NCBI RefSeq assembly: GCF_005280255.1
Contig: NZ_CP040018.1
Coordinates: 806,001-870,000 of the forward strand
Origin: Arthrobacter sp. 24S4-2
Lineage (GTDB): Bacteria; Actinomycetota; Actinomycetes; Actinomycetales; Micrococcaceae
Reading direction: 5' to 3'
Length of the DNA stretch: 64,000 nucleotides
The notes beneath the pieces are model-generated. The model searched no databases. It was given only the letters and a program-made list of their open reading frames with translations, and was not told the origin of the DNA. Below are positions 18,045 through 26,181 of the stretch, piece by piece. A program made the translations under genes and the position numbers. The stretch's first letter is position 1, and each line of letters starts with the position of its first letter.

Positions 18045-18068
18045 CCCCGGCGCCCCAGCCAAGACCGG

Positions 18069-18149
18069 GACGCTCTCTCACTTCCTGCCGTATCTGCCCG
18101 GACGCTCTCTCACTTCCCGCAATCTTTCCGGGGACGCTCTCTCATTCCC
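18069..18149 (+). repeat. Three direct copies of the GACGCTCTCTCA repeat (locus A)
   Basis: GACGCTCTCTCACTTCC occurs at 18069 and 18101 and GACGCTCTCTCATTCC at 18133, each exactly 32 bases from the next. The bases between copies differ apart from GC-rich CCG ends. The array stands between two convergent genes and belongs to the same family as loci at 50143 and 53899. Confidence 0.85.
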
Positions 18150-18151
18150 GG

Positions 18152-18216
18152 GGAAATGAAAAATGCCCCGTCCCCGTGCTACGGACTCCGAGGGGAATCC
18201 GTAGCCGGGGCGGGGC
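18152..18216 (-). terminator. Terminator of the nuclease/5'-nucleotidase gene
   Basis: A long stem (TGCCCCG-CCCCG-CTACGGA at 18164-18187 with TCCGTAG-CGGGGCGGGGCA ending at 18216) is followed on the minus strand by ATTTTTCATTT. It lies 28 bases beyond the stop codon. Confidence 0.8.
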
Positions 18217-18243
18217 ACCTTCACTGGCAGTCAGGCGTCGGAA

Positions 18244-21200
18244 TTAGCCTTTCAGGCACTTCTGGTACTGGAGCCAGTCCAGGCCGTACCTGATCCAGCC
18301 CGCGAAGTCGTACCACTTGGTGGGCGGCACAGGTGCCGTACAGACCGGCGGAACCGGACCGGTGGAAGCAACCTGGACGGCGGCCTTGACCACGGTCCCT
18401 GATTCGGCCGCGGTGAGCGCGAGGGTGCCCGCGCCCGAGGCTGCGCCGGCCGGAACCTTCACGTCCACTGCCGCCGCGCCCGCTGACACCGGGACGGTGC
18501 CGAGCTGCGTCACCGTGCCGGCCGCATCCGTGAAGGCGGCCGTGAGCGAGGTGTTGACCGGGCTGCCCAGGGACGTGAGGTCCAGCTTGGAGACCGCCAG
18601 TGTGATGGAGCCCCCGGCTGTGACCTCCGCCGCCGTGGTGTTCACAACAGCCACGGTGCGGCGGGCAAAGTCCGGCGACACCGGATTGTGGCCCTGCAGG
18701 TACTTGATCCAGGCGTCGCGGTCCACGAGGCCGGAATCCTTGGTGCCGGCGCCTTCCTTGAAGATCCGGAAGTTGTCGCCGCCGGTTGCCAGGAAGCCGA
18801 ACGTGCCGATGCGGTAGGACCTGGCCGGATCGATGAGGGAGCCATTGACCCGGATGGACGTGACCCGGTCACCTGCCGCCCGGGCAGCGTCGTAGGCGTA
18901 GTTGACGTTCCTGGACAGCCCCAGCTGCTGGTAGGCGCGGCTGGGGACCGTGCCGTCCGGGTTGGTCTGCCACTGCTGTTCCAGGAGCGTCTTGAACTGC
19001 ACCCCGGTCAGAGACGTGGTCCAAAGGTTGTTCACGAACGGAAGCACCGCGTTCGCCTCCGCGTACGTGATGGTCCCGTCCGGCGCGAAGTACAGCTCGT
19101 TGCGCAGGCCGCCGGGGTTCACGACGCCGATTTCCGCGGCGCCGAGGTCGGGCGCCTTGAGCGCGTCCACCAGGGAATCCGCCACGAGGTTGCCAAGGGT
19201 GGATTCGCTCGCGCGGTCGTCACGCGATGCCGGGCTGCTTGCCGTGGCCGGCGTGAAGGCCGTGGTGATATCAGCGGTCACCTTCCCTACGGGCTGGTTG
19301 CCCACCACAGCGGCGTCCGCGAGTGCCTTGTCCACAATTGTTTTGACTGCTGCCACGCGCGGATACCTGGCTACCAGGTCCGCCGCCGTCTCCGACGCGG
19401 TGGGCACGGTCCGCTGGACGTTGCCTGCCTTGTAGGCGGTCACCTCCATGGTCCCGGTGTCGACTGTCAGCTGGATCTGGCCGATGAACTCGCCGTAGCT
19501 TCCGGTCTGGACGATGGGCCGGGTCCTGCCCGTCGGCTGGCCGTTGGCATCCAGGACCGGGGCATCCCAGGAGTACTGCTTGTGGGTGTGTCCGGTGAAG
19601 ATGGCGTCCACGTCGGGAGACGTTTCGTTGACCAGCTTGGCGAAGGGGCCGCCGGCAGCGACTTCCTGCTCCAAAGTGGAGCCGTCAGGGGTGCCGGACC
19701 CGGCGCCGTCGTGGTCTTCCACGATGATGACGTCGGCGAGCTTTTCGGCGGTGATCTTCGCGGCAACGCGGTTGATCGCCTCCACGGGATCGCCGAATTC
19801 AAGGTCGGTGATGCCAGCCGGCGTGACCAGTGACGGCACTTCCTGGGTAACCGTGCCGATCACGGCCACCTTGACGCCGTTCAACTCCAGCACCGTGTAT
19901 TCAGGCAGGGCCGGCTCAGTGGTGCCCTTCTTGTAGACGTTGGCGCCCAGGTAGGGGAACCTGGCGTTCGTCCCGCCGGCGATGACGCGGTCGCGCAGGT
20001 CCGCCCAGCCGCCGTCGAACTCGTGGTTGCCCACGGCGGATGTGCGCAGCTCCAGGGTGTTCAGCACGTCGATGGTGGGCTGGTCCTTGGCAACTGCGGA
20101 CGCGAACAGCGAGGCTCCGATGTTGTCGCCTGCGGACAGGAACGCCGTGGCGCCGGGTGCTGCCGCCTCGCGGAGCTTTTCGATGGTGGCGGCAAACAGG
20201 ACCGTGTTGGAATCGATGCGGCCGTGGAAGTCGTTGACGCCCAGGAAGTTCAGGTCAACGCTCGGCGGTGTGACCGGTGCGGCCGGCAGATCGAGGCCCA
20301 CCACCACGGGGTCGTGGTCGCTGGCCCGGAACTGGTCCGGCGCATAGTAGTTGGTCACATTGTTGTTATACCGGCTGTACTCCAGCGCCACGGACTCCAC
20401 GGAGTTGATGTTCCAGATGTCGGCGCCGGTGACCACCGAGTCCGCGCCGGGCGAGGCGAGGACGTGGTCAAGGGAACCCGTCAGGCCGCCGAACAGGTAG
20501 GAGTGCTTGGCTGATCCGTCCGCGTTCCGGGCCTTCTCGTCCTGGTTGATGTAGCCGGCGGCCGTGAGGACGTTGATGGGGTCTTCCTTGGCGTAGGCGT
20601 TGAAGTCGCCCATCAGGAAGACCTTGTCGGTGCCCTTGGACGCCTGCAGGTCGTTCGAAAATGCGAGGAGCGACTTGGCCTGTGCGGTGCGGGCAAGGTT
20701 CGAGGCGCCCTGGCCCTGGTCGGTGTCCTCAGGAGTGGCTGCGGAGCCCTTGGACTTGAAGTGGTTGGCGATCGCGATGAACTTCTTGTCATCGGAGGCG
20801 CCGACCGGCTTGAAGACCTGGGCCAGCGGCTTGCGGGCACTGGCGAAAGCAACGGTGTCGTTGTGGATGATGGATTCGCCCACAGGTTCCGCAGCAGCCT
20901 TCTTGTAGATGAACGCGGTGCGGATCATGTCCTCGTCAGACAGCGGGGGAGCGTTGGCGGGCGTGCGGACGTAGTCCCAGATCCCCGGTGTGGGCACGTT
21001 CAGCGCCTCCACCAGCTTGGCCAGGGCGTCGTCGCGGTCCTTGCCGAACTGAGCTGAATTCTCAACCTCCATCAGGGACACGACGTCGGCGCCGGACTTG
21101 CCGATGGCCGCCACGATCTTGTCCTGCTGGCGCCTGAGGTTCTCGGCGTTGGCGGCACCGCGGGCGTCGCAGCCCCCGCGGACGGTGATGGGGTTGCCGT

Positions 21201-22820
21201 CGCGGTCGGTGTAGAACGTACAGCCGGCCAGCATGTCACCGGTAGTGGGGAAGTAGTTCAGCACGTTGAACGAGGCAATCTTCAGGGTGCCTCCGACGGC
21301 GGCGGGTGCCTCGGCGCGGGTGGCACCGAAGGTTGCCGGCTGGATGATGCCGGCGTTTTCCGGCGTCAGGTGGGTCAGCGGCTGGAACTTCCAGGAGTTG
21401 TTGGCATAGCTAAGCACCACGTCGGTCTGGAACGTCACCGGGGAACCGACGCGGACGGGATCCGCGGTGGTCAGGTACGGCAGCTCCTGCGCCTTGGTGG
21501 CAGCGTCCTTCAGGAAATTGGTCGTGGCGCCGTCGTCGAGCTTGATGCCGCGGGCGGCGTTGGCCGCCACGGTCGCCGTGTATTCGGCGGAGCCATACGT
21601 GGCGACGGCTGTGGGCTGCTCGAGCGGAGTGGTTCCGCCGGCCAGTCCAATTTCGCCGTACTGGTTCAGGGAGTAGTTGTCGGTGACCGTCACCGGTCCC
21701 TGCGGTGTCAGCAGCATGCCTTCGAGGGATTCGCGGACGGCTTCGTCCGCCGGAAGGGTGAAGCCGGTGGACTTCACTTCCGGAGCGGCCTCGTCAAGCT
21801 TCTTCAGGCCCGCAGCATCCGCCACGTTCAGCTGGGTCATCCCGTAGAACTCGCTGACGGCGCCGGTGATTTCGACATAGTCGCCAATCCGGACAGCGCC
21901 CGCCGTTGCGGGGGAATAGACGAAAATAGCATCCGACGCCGTGTGGTTGGCCGGCGTGAGATCGCCGCCGGTTCCCGGGGTCTGGACGTAGAAACCCGCG
22001 AAGCCGCCCGTGGGAAACGCCGCCGTCACCCTGCCTCTGGTGGTGACGGTGCTGCCCGCAAACGGACTGGCGGCGCCGGACCCCTGGATTTCGGCGATGG
22101 TCCTGGCGGTGGGGGCGGGTGGCGGATCCACGGGGTCCGGGTCGACCGGACCCGGGTCCGCTGTGCCGCCGGCCGCCGTCGGCGTGATGGTGGCGCTGAG
22201 CGCGAAGTCGGCCTCGTTGTTATTGCTTTCCGCGGAGGTGGAGCGGTTGAGGCTCTTGACGTCGGTGTTCCCGGCGGGTGCGGCCGCGGCCTGGGCCTCG
22301 AAGGTGTTGGATGTGCCGTAGCCGAGCAGGTCCGCCACGTTGCCGGCTTCGATCACCGAACCGGTGGCCAGCGGGCTGAGTGCCGTGGCCTGCCTCGCCA
22401 GCACCAGCGTTCCCGCGGATCCGGACGGGTTCAGGCCTGTGGCCGCGGGGAGTTCGGCCGCAGTGGACGCGGAGCTGTTGGTGCCGCCCTGGACCAGGTA
22501 GTGCCCCTTGGCCGGGATGCTGCCACTCAGCGGAGCCACTCCGGTGGGGCTGAAGTGCCTGTGGCGGACCGGTACTGCAGGGACCAGCCGTCCAGGGCGA
22601 CGGGGACATCAGAAGTGTTGTACAGCTCTACGAACTTGTTCCTGTAGGCCGCTCCGGCGCTGCCGCCGCTGAGGTAGGCCTCGGTGATTACGACGGGCGA
22701 GGTGCCGGCAGCGGCAGGTGAGACCTCCACTGCGAACGCCGGGACGGCCGTCAGCGGGGCGGCAATGAGCCCCGCTGACAACACCGTGCCCAGCGCAATT
22801 TTCCAAGGTGTGCGTTTCAT
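18244..22820 (-). CDS. Secreted ExeM/NucH-type nuclease fused to UshA-type 5'-nucleotidase (frameshifted)
   Basis: About 1525 residues when corrected. Domains in order: signal peptide (residues 1-30, ending AVPAFA), lamin-tail-like domain (about 40-140), OB-fold (about 230-340), endonuclease/exonuclease/phosphatase domain (about 510-840, with FNVLNYFP, LMEVENS, GDFNAYAKEDP, SDHDPVVV), calcineurin-like phosphoesterase (about 860-1130, with NDFHGRID, GDNIGAS, GNHEFDGG, GHTHKQYSWD), 5'-nucleotidase C-terminal domain (about 1170-1360, NPGGLRNEL) and a beta-rich tail ending in WYDFAGWIRYGLDWLQYQ. No LPXTG anchor. It would degrade extracellular DNA and nucleotides to release phosphate. The frame breaks in the lamin-tail domain at a run of four G (22546-22549); one added base joins SATGTSAP to TGVAPLSGS. 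Confidence 0.88.
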
Positions 22821-23103
22821 CCGCTCTAACTCTCATTAGGGTGCCCCGGGTAAGGGGCGAAGTGGAATGTGTCCGGCTTCGTGGCGACGGACAGAAGGGC
22901 CCGGACTTTACTCCTGGTCAAGTAGTTTTCGGCACAGCAAAACAGGGTTGAATGAACTTGCGATGGATTGAGCGTGCATTCTGCGAGACGTCCCCCAGCG
23001 AAACGTTCCCCGCCGGGCCAGGGGCGGCATCAGCCCCTGCCCGGCAACGGTGTTTGTGGTTGTTGCATGTGTTCCGGCTCACCCCATGTGCCGGACATGC
23101 CAA
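22821..23103. other. Upstream region of the nuclease gene
   Basis: No gene is visible. A stable hairpin GCCGGG-CAGGGGC / GCCCCTG-CCCGGC spans 23012-23045 without a clear U-run on either strand. One TGAAC unit (22954-22958) recalls a PHO-box half, but no second unit at 11-base spacing is seen, so phosphate control of the nuclease is not shown. Confidence 0.3.
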
Positions 23104-23152
23104 AAGAATACCGGCCAGTAGCTCCGATGGAAGCTGCTGGCCGGTATTTCTT
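23104..23152. terminator. Bidirectional terminator after the VOC protein gene
   Basis: AAGAATACCGGCCAG pairs with CTGGCCGGTATTTCTT, extended by an inner AGCT/AGCT stem; the A-rich and T-rich flanks make it usable on both strands. It starts 33 bases beyond the VOC stop codon. Confidence 0.8.
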
Positions 23153-23184
23153 AGATCAAATTGCCTAAATAGTGCGGGCTGAGG

Positions 23185-24000
23185 TCAGGCCTCCGGGCTG
23201 GCTGCCGCCTGTTCGCCTGCGCCCTGGCCGGTGTCCGCCACGATCTTGAACATGGCGCCCGTGGTGTCGGCAAGGGTGGCGAGCCGCCCGAACGGAGTGT
23301 CGTCCGGCCCGTCGATCACCTTCCCGCCGAGGCTGACTGCCTTCTCAATGGCCGCATCCGCGTCCTCGACGGCGAAATAGACCTGCCAGTTGGACGGAAC
23401 CTCGGCCGGCAGGTAGCCGGAAGCATCCATGATGCCGGCCTTCGCTGCATCACCTGCGCCCAACGTGGTGTACCGGAACTCGGGAGTGTCGCTCATGACG
23501 TCCGTTTCCCAGCCGAAGACGTCCTGGTAGAACTTCACGGCGGTGGCGTAGTCCTTGGTGTGGAGTTCGTGCCAGGCCGCTGCGCCGGGCTCGGCCACGA
23601 GCTGGTAACCCGTCATTTCACGCGGCTGCCAGATTCCGATGGCCGCCCCGGTGGCATCTCCGAACATGGCCATCACGCCCTGCTCCGGGACGTCCATGGG
23701 CGGCATGAAGATCTGGCCGCCGTGCTCGGTGACGGCCGCTGCCGTGGCGGCGGCGTCGTCCGAGCGCAGGTAGGTCGACCACACGTCCGGCATCCCGGCC
23801 AGGGTTTCATCCTTTTGCATGAGTCCGGCTACGGACTTGCCGTTCTTCCAGGCCGTGATGTAGCCGCCGTATTTCTCCTCGTCACCCGTCTGGAATTCCC
23901 ACCCGAACAGTTCTCCGTAGAACTGCTTGGCGTTGGCGGCGTCCGAAGTCATGAGGTCGATCCAGCTGGGTGCGCCGGGAGTGATGTCAGGGCTGGGCAT
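23185..24000 (-). CDS. Two-domain VOC (glyoxalase-fold) protein, Cfp30B-like
   Basis: 271 residues with two vicinal-oxygen-chelate domains in tandem (about 10-125 and 140-260). Each begins with a W-D/H-L or WHELHT strand and contains AKQFYGELFGWEFQ or AVKFYQDVFGWET. The layout and length match the mycobacterial 27-kDa antigen Cfp30B and related putative glyoxalases. The metal ligands are not fully conserved in a way I can confirm, so an enzymatic reaction is not assigned. The start ATG at 24000 has AGGAGCC upstream. The gene is monocistronic. Confidence 0.85.
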   Translation of the reverse strand: MPSPDITPGAPSWIDLMTSDAANAKQFYGELFGWEFQTGDEEKYGGYITAWKNGKSVAGLMQKDETLAGMPDVWSTYLRSDDAAATAAAVTEHGGQIFMPPMDVPEQGVMAMFGDATGAAIGIWQPREMTGYQLVAEPGAAAWHELHTKDYATAVKFYQDVFGWETDVMSDTPEFRYTTLGAGDAAKAGIMDASGYLPAEVPSNWQVYFAVEDADAAIEKAVSLGGKVIDGPDDTPFGRLATLADTTGAMFKIVADTGQGAGEQAAASPEA

Positions 24001-24130
24001 AGTGGCTCCTGTCGGTATCCGCGGCAGCGTGCCCGCGGAAGAGGGGTGGTCAGTAAAGACAGAACCGACCCTATTCCCGGGCACCGACACTTTCAATGGT
24101 CCGGGTCCGAACTTCCGATTAACGGGGAAT

Positions 24131-24162
24131 GCCCTGGATCCTGACAACTCAGGACCCAGGGC
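24131..24162 (-). terminator. Hairpin after tRNA-Ser(TGA)
   Basis: GCCCTGG-TCCTG pairs with CAGGA-CCAGGGC around ACAACT, one unpaired base on each side, 8 bases beyond the tRNA. The following minus-strand sequence has few U, so termination may be weak. Confidence 0.55.
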
Positions 24163-24170
24163 ACCATCCG

Positions 24171-24258
24171 CGGAAGGTAAGAGATTCGAACTCTTGGTAC
24201 GGGGTTACCGCACACTGGTTTTCAAGACCAGCTCCTTCGGCCGCTCGGACAACCTTCC
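24171..24258 (-). tRNA. tRNA-Ser(TGA)
   Basis: 88-base class II tRNA on the minus strand. Acceptor GGAAGGT/ACCTTCC, anticodon stem CTGGT/ACCAG around loop CTTGAAA (anticodon TGA), long variable arm and T-loop TTCGAAT. It reads UCA and, by wobble, other UCN codons. Confidence 0.95.
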
Positions 24259-24382
24259 TTACCGAGTAGTGTTTCATAGGCAGTTGGCTGCGACAAAAAC
24301 CGCACCGGAGTGTTTGCGGGCCGGCGAGGCCGCTGCGCACTAATTTTTGTGGCAGGAAGCAGCTAGGAATCGGGAGTTCTCC

Positions 24383-25366
24383 ATGAAGGCCGTCTACGTT
24401 AGCAAGGCCGGCGGGCCCGAGGTGCTCGAAGTGCGCGAGGTGCCGGCTCCGGTACCGGGCCCCGGCGAGGTGCTGATCGACGTCGTGGCCGCGGGACTCA
24501 ACCGTGCGGATGTGCAGCAGCGCAGGGGTTTCTACCCGCCTCCTCCGGGAGCCTCTGAGATCCTTGGTCTGGAAGTGTCCGGCAGGATTTCCGGCTTCGG
24601 CCCCGACGTGTCCAAACCGTTTTCCGTCGGGGAAAAGGTGGTGGCACTGCTGGCGGGCGGCGGCTATGCCCAGCAGGTGGCCGTGCCGGCTGAGCAGGTT
24701 CTGAGGATTCCCGACGGCGTGGACCTGGTTACCGCCGCATCCCTCCCTGAAGTGGCGGCCACTGTTTACTCGAACCTGATCATGACGGCGCAGCTCCACC
24801 CGGGCGAGACGGTGCTGATCCACGGCGCGACCGGGGGCATCGGCACCATGGCCATCCAGCTGGCCAAGGCCTTCGGCGCAAAGGTGGCCACCACGGCCGG
24901 GACCGCGGAGAAAGTGGGCACCGCCAAAGCCTTCCTCGGCGCAGACATCGCCATCAACTACACCGAGGAAGATTTCCCCGAGTCCCTCCGCGCGCAAAAC
25001 GGCGGCCGCGGGGCCGACGTCATCCTGGACGTAGTGGGCGCAAAATATCTCCGCCAAAACGTCGACGCCCTGGCGGACTACGGCCGGCTCATCGTTATCG
25101 GGCTCCAAGGCGGCACCAAGGCCGAGCTGGACCTCGGGCAGCTGCTCAGCAAGCGTGCCGCGATCATTGGCACGGCGCTTCGCCCGCGTCCTGTGGCGGA
25201 GAAGGGCGTAATCATGAACGCCGTGCGCGAAGCCGTGTGGCCGCTAATTGCGGACGGGCGCATCAGGCCACTGGTTGCCAAGTCCTTCCCCCTGGACCAG
25301 GTGCAGGCGGCCCACGAGTACTTTGACTCGGGTGACCATGTGGGCAAGGTCCTCCTGGTCATGTAG
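24383..25366 (+). CDS. NAD(P)H-quinone oxidoreductase (MDR, PIG3/QOR type)
   Basis: 327-residue medium-chain reductase without the structural zinc cysteines. The N-terminus MKAVYVSKAGGPEVLE and the NADP-binding loop VLIHGATGGIGTMAIQLAKA (about residues 140-160) are typical of quinone oxidoreductases close to PIG3. The SKRAAIIGTALRPR segment and the C-terminal HVGKVLLVM fit the same subfamily. It would reduce quinones or short enones with NADPH in the cytoplasm. The start has GGGAG 6 bases upstream. It lies 124 bases from the divergent tRNA-Ser and 132 bases before the PadR gene. Confidence 0.88.
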   Translation: MKAVYVSKAGGPEVLEVREVPAPVPGPGEVLIDVVAAGLNRADVQQRRGFYPPPPGASEILGLEVSGRISGFGPDVSKPFSVGEKVVALLAGGGYAQQVAVPAEQVLRIPDGVDLVTAASLPEVAATVYSNLIMTAQLHPGETVLIHGATGGIGTMAIQLAKAFGAKVATTAGTAEKVGTAKAFLGADIAINYTEEDFPESLRAQNGGRGADVILDVVGAKYLRQNVDALADYGRLIVIGLQGGTKAELDLGQLLSKRAAIIGTALRPRPVAEKGVIMNAVREAVWPLIADGRIRPLVAKSFPLDQVQAAHEYFDSGDHVGKVLLVM

Positions 25367-25385
25367 GGTGCCCTGCCCGCGAATG

Positions 25386-25443
25386 AATACCCAGTATTGC
25401 CCCGGTGGCGGAATCACGCTACTGTAATTCCATACGCGGTATG
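25386..25443. promoter_or_regulatory. Two ATAC-N3-GTAT palindromes upstream of the padR-type gene
   Basis: AATAC-CCA-GTATT at 25386-25398 and CATAC-GCG-GTATG at 25431-25443 share the core ATAC-N3-GTAT; their centres are 45 bases apart. PadR-family repressors bind short palindromes in their own promoters, so these may be its operators. Confidence 0.4.
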
Positions 25444-25498
25444 CACGCGTCTTGGGGGCGCGTGTATGCCGTCGTCTTTTGCGTCATCAGGGGGCAGT

Positions 25499-26035
25499 AT
25501 GTCCATTCGTCACAGTCTCCTGGCCCTGCTGCAGGACAAGCCCCGTTACGGCTACCAGCTGAGGGTCGAGTTCGAGGACCGCACCGGCTCCGCCTGGCCG
25601 CTGAACATCGGTCAGGTCTACACAACCCTGGACCGTTTGGAACGGGACGGGCTGGTCAGGAACGACGGCGGCGACGGCGAAGGCCATGTGGTTTACAGCA
25701 TCACCGAAGCCGGCCGGACCGACGTGGCAGGCTGGTTCGAGGCACCCGTGGGCCGCACCAACCCGCCCCGGAACGAACTCGCCATCAAGCTCGCCCTCGC
25801 CGTAACCCTTCCCGGTGTGGATGTCGCGTCCGTCATCCAAGCCCAGCGCGTCGCATCCGTGAGGGCGCTTCAGGATTACACCAAGTCGCGGCGCGATTCA
25901 TCCGCCAATCACCGCAGTGCTGACACTGCCTGGCTGCTGGTGCTTGATTCGCTCATTTTCCAGACCGAGGCCGAGGTCCGCTGGCTGGACCTTTGCGAAG
26001 CCAGGATGGCGCAGCTGGCTAATCCCGCCACCTAG
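25499..26035 (+). CDS. PadR-family transcriptional regulator
   Basis: 178 residues from ATG 25499, which has an AG-rich site (CAGGGGGC) just upstream. The N-terminal winged helix reads SLLALLQDKPRYGYQL, then GQVYTTLDRLERDGLV and a VVYSITEAGR wing, the PadR signature. The C-terminal half (about 90-178) is helical with a conserved-looking PRNELAIKLALAV and TEAEVRWLDLCEAR, as in Vir-type C-terminal dimerisation domains. Ligand unknown. The two palindromes upstream suggest autoregulation, and the next gene downstream is cstA. Confidence 0.88.
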   Translation: MSIRHSLLALLQDKPRYGYQLRVEFEDRTGSAWPLNIGQVYTTLDRLERDGLVRNDGGDGEGHVVYSITEAGRTDVAGWFEAPVGRTNPPRNELAIKLALAVTLPGVDVASVIQAQRVASVRALQDYTKSRRDSSANHRSADTAWLLVLDSLIFQTEAEVRWLDLCEARMAQLANPAT

Positions 26036-26181
26036 GCCGGCACCGCCGCCGCTCGTCGCTGCCGTCCGACCGTTCGGCGAGGCCCGCCTGAACCCTGCCG
26101 AAAAACCGTACCGCTGCGTCGCGCCCGTTGGTAGGTTGGCATGGGCAGATCTCTGTTCAGCTGGGCTCTCGAGGAGGAGAC

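Noticed and set aside
16029..18062. Long minus-strand frame (677 codons) opposite the FAD/NAD(P)-binding protein
   Set aside because: Low-complexity Gly/Arg/His/Val composition typical of a shadow frame; the plus-strand protein has a clear nucleotide-binding motif.
18069..18149. Possible small CRISPR array because of regular repeats
   Set aside because: Only three copies, unit and spacer together are 32 bases, related loci contain inverted copies, and no cas gene is near.
22943..22970. PHO box upstream of the nuclease/5'-nucleotidase gene
   Set aside because: Only one TGAAC unit is present; no partner at 11-base spacing was found on either side.
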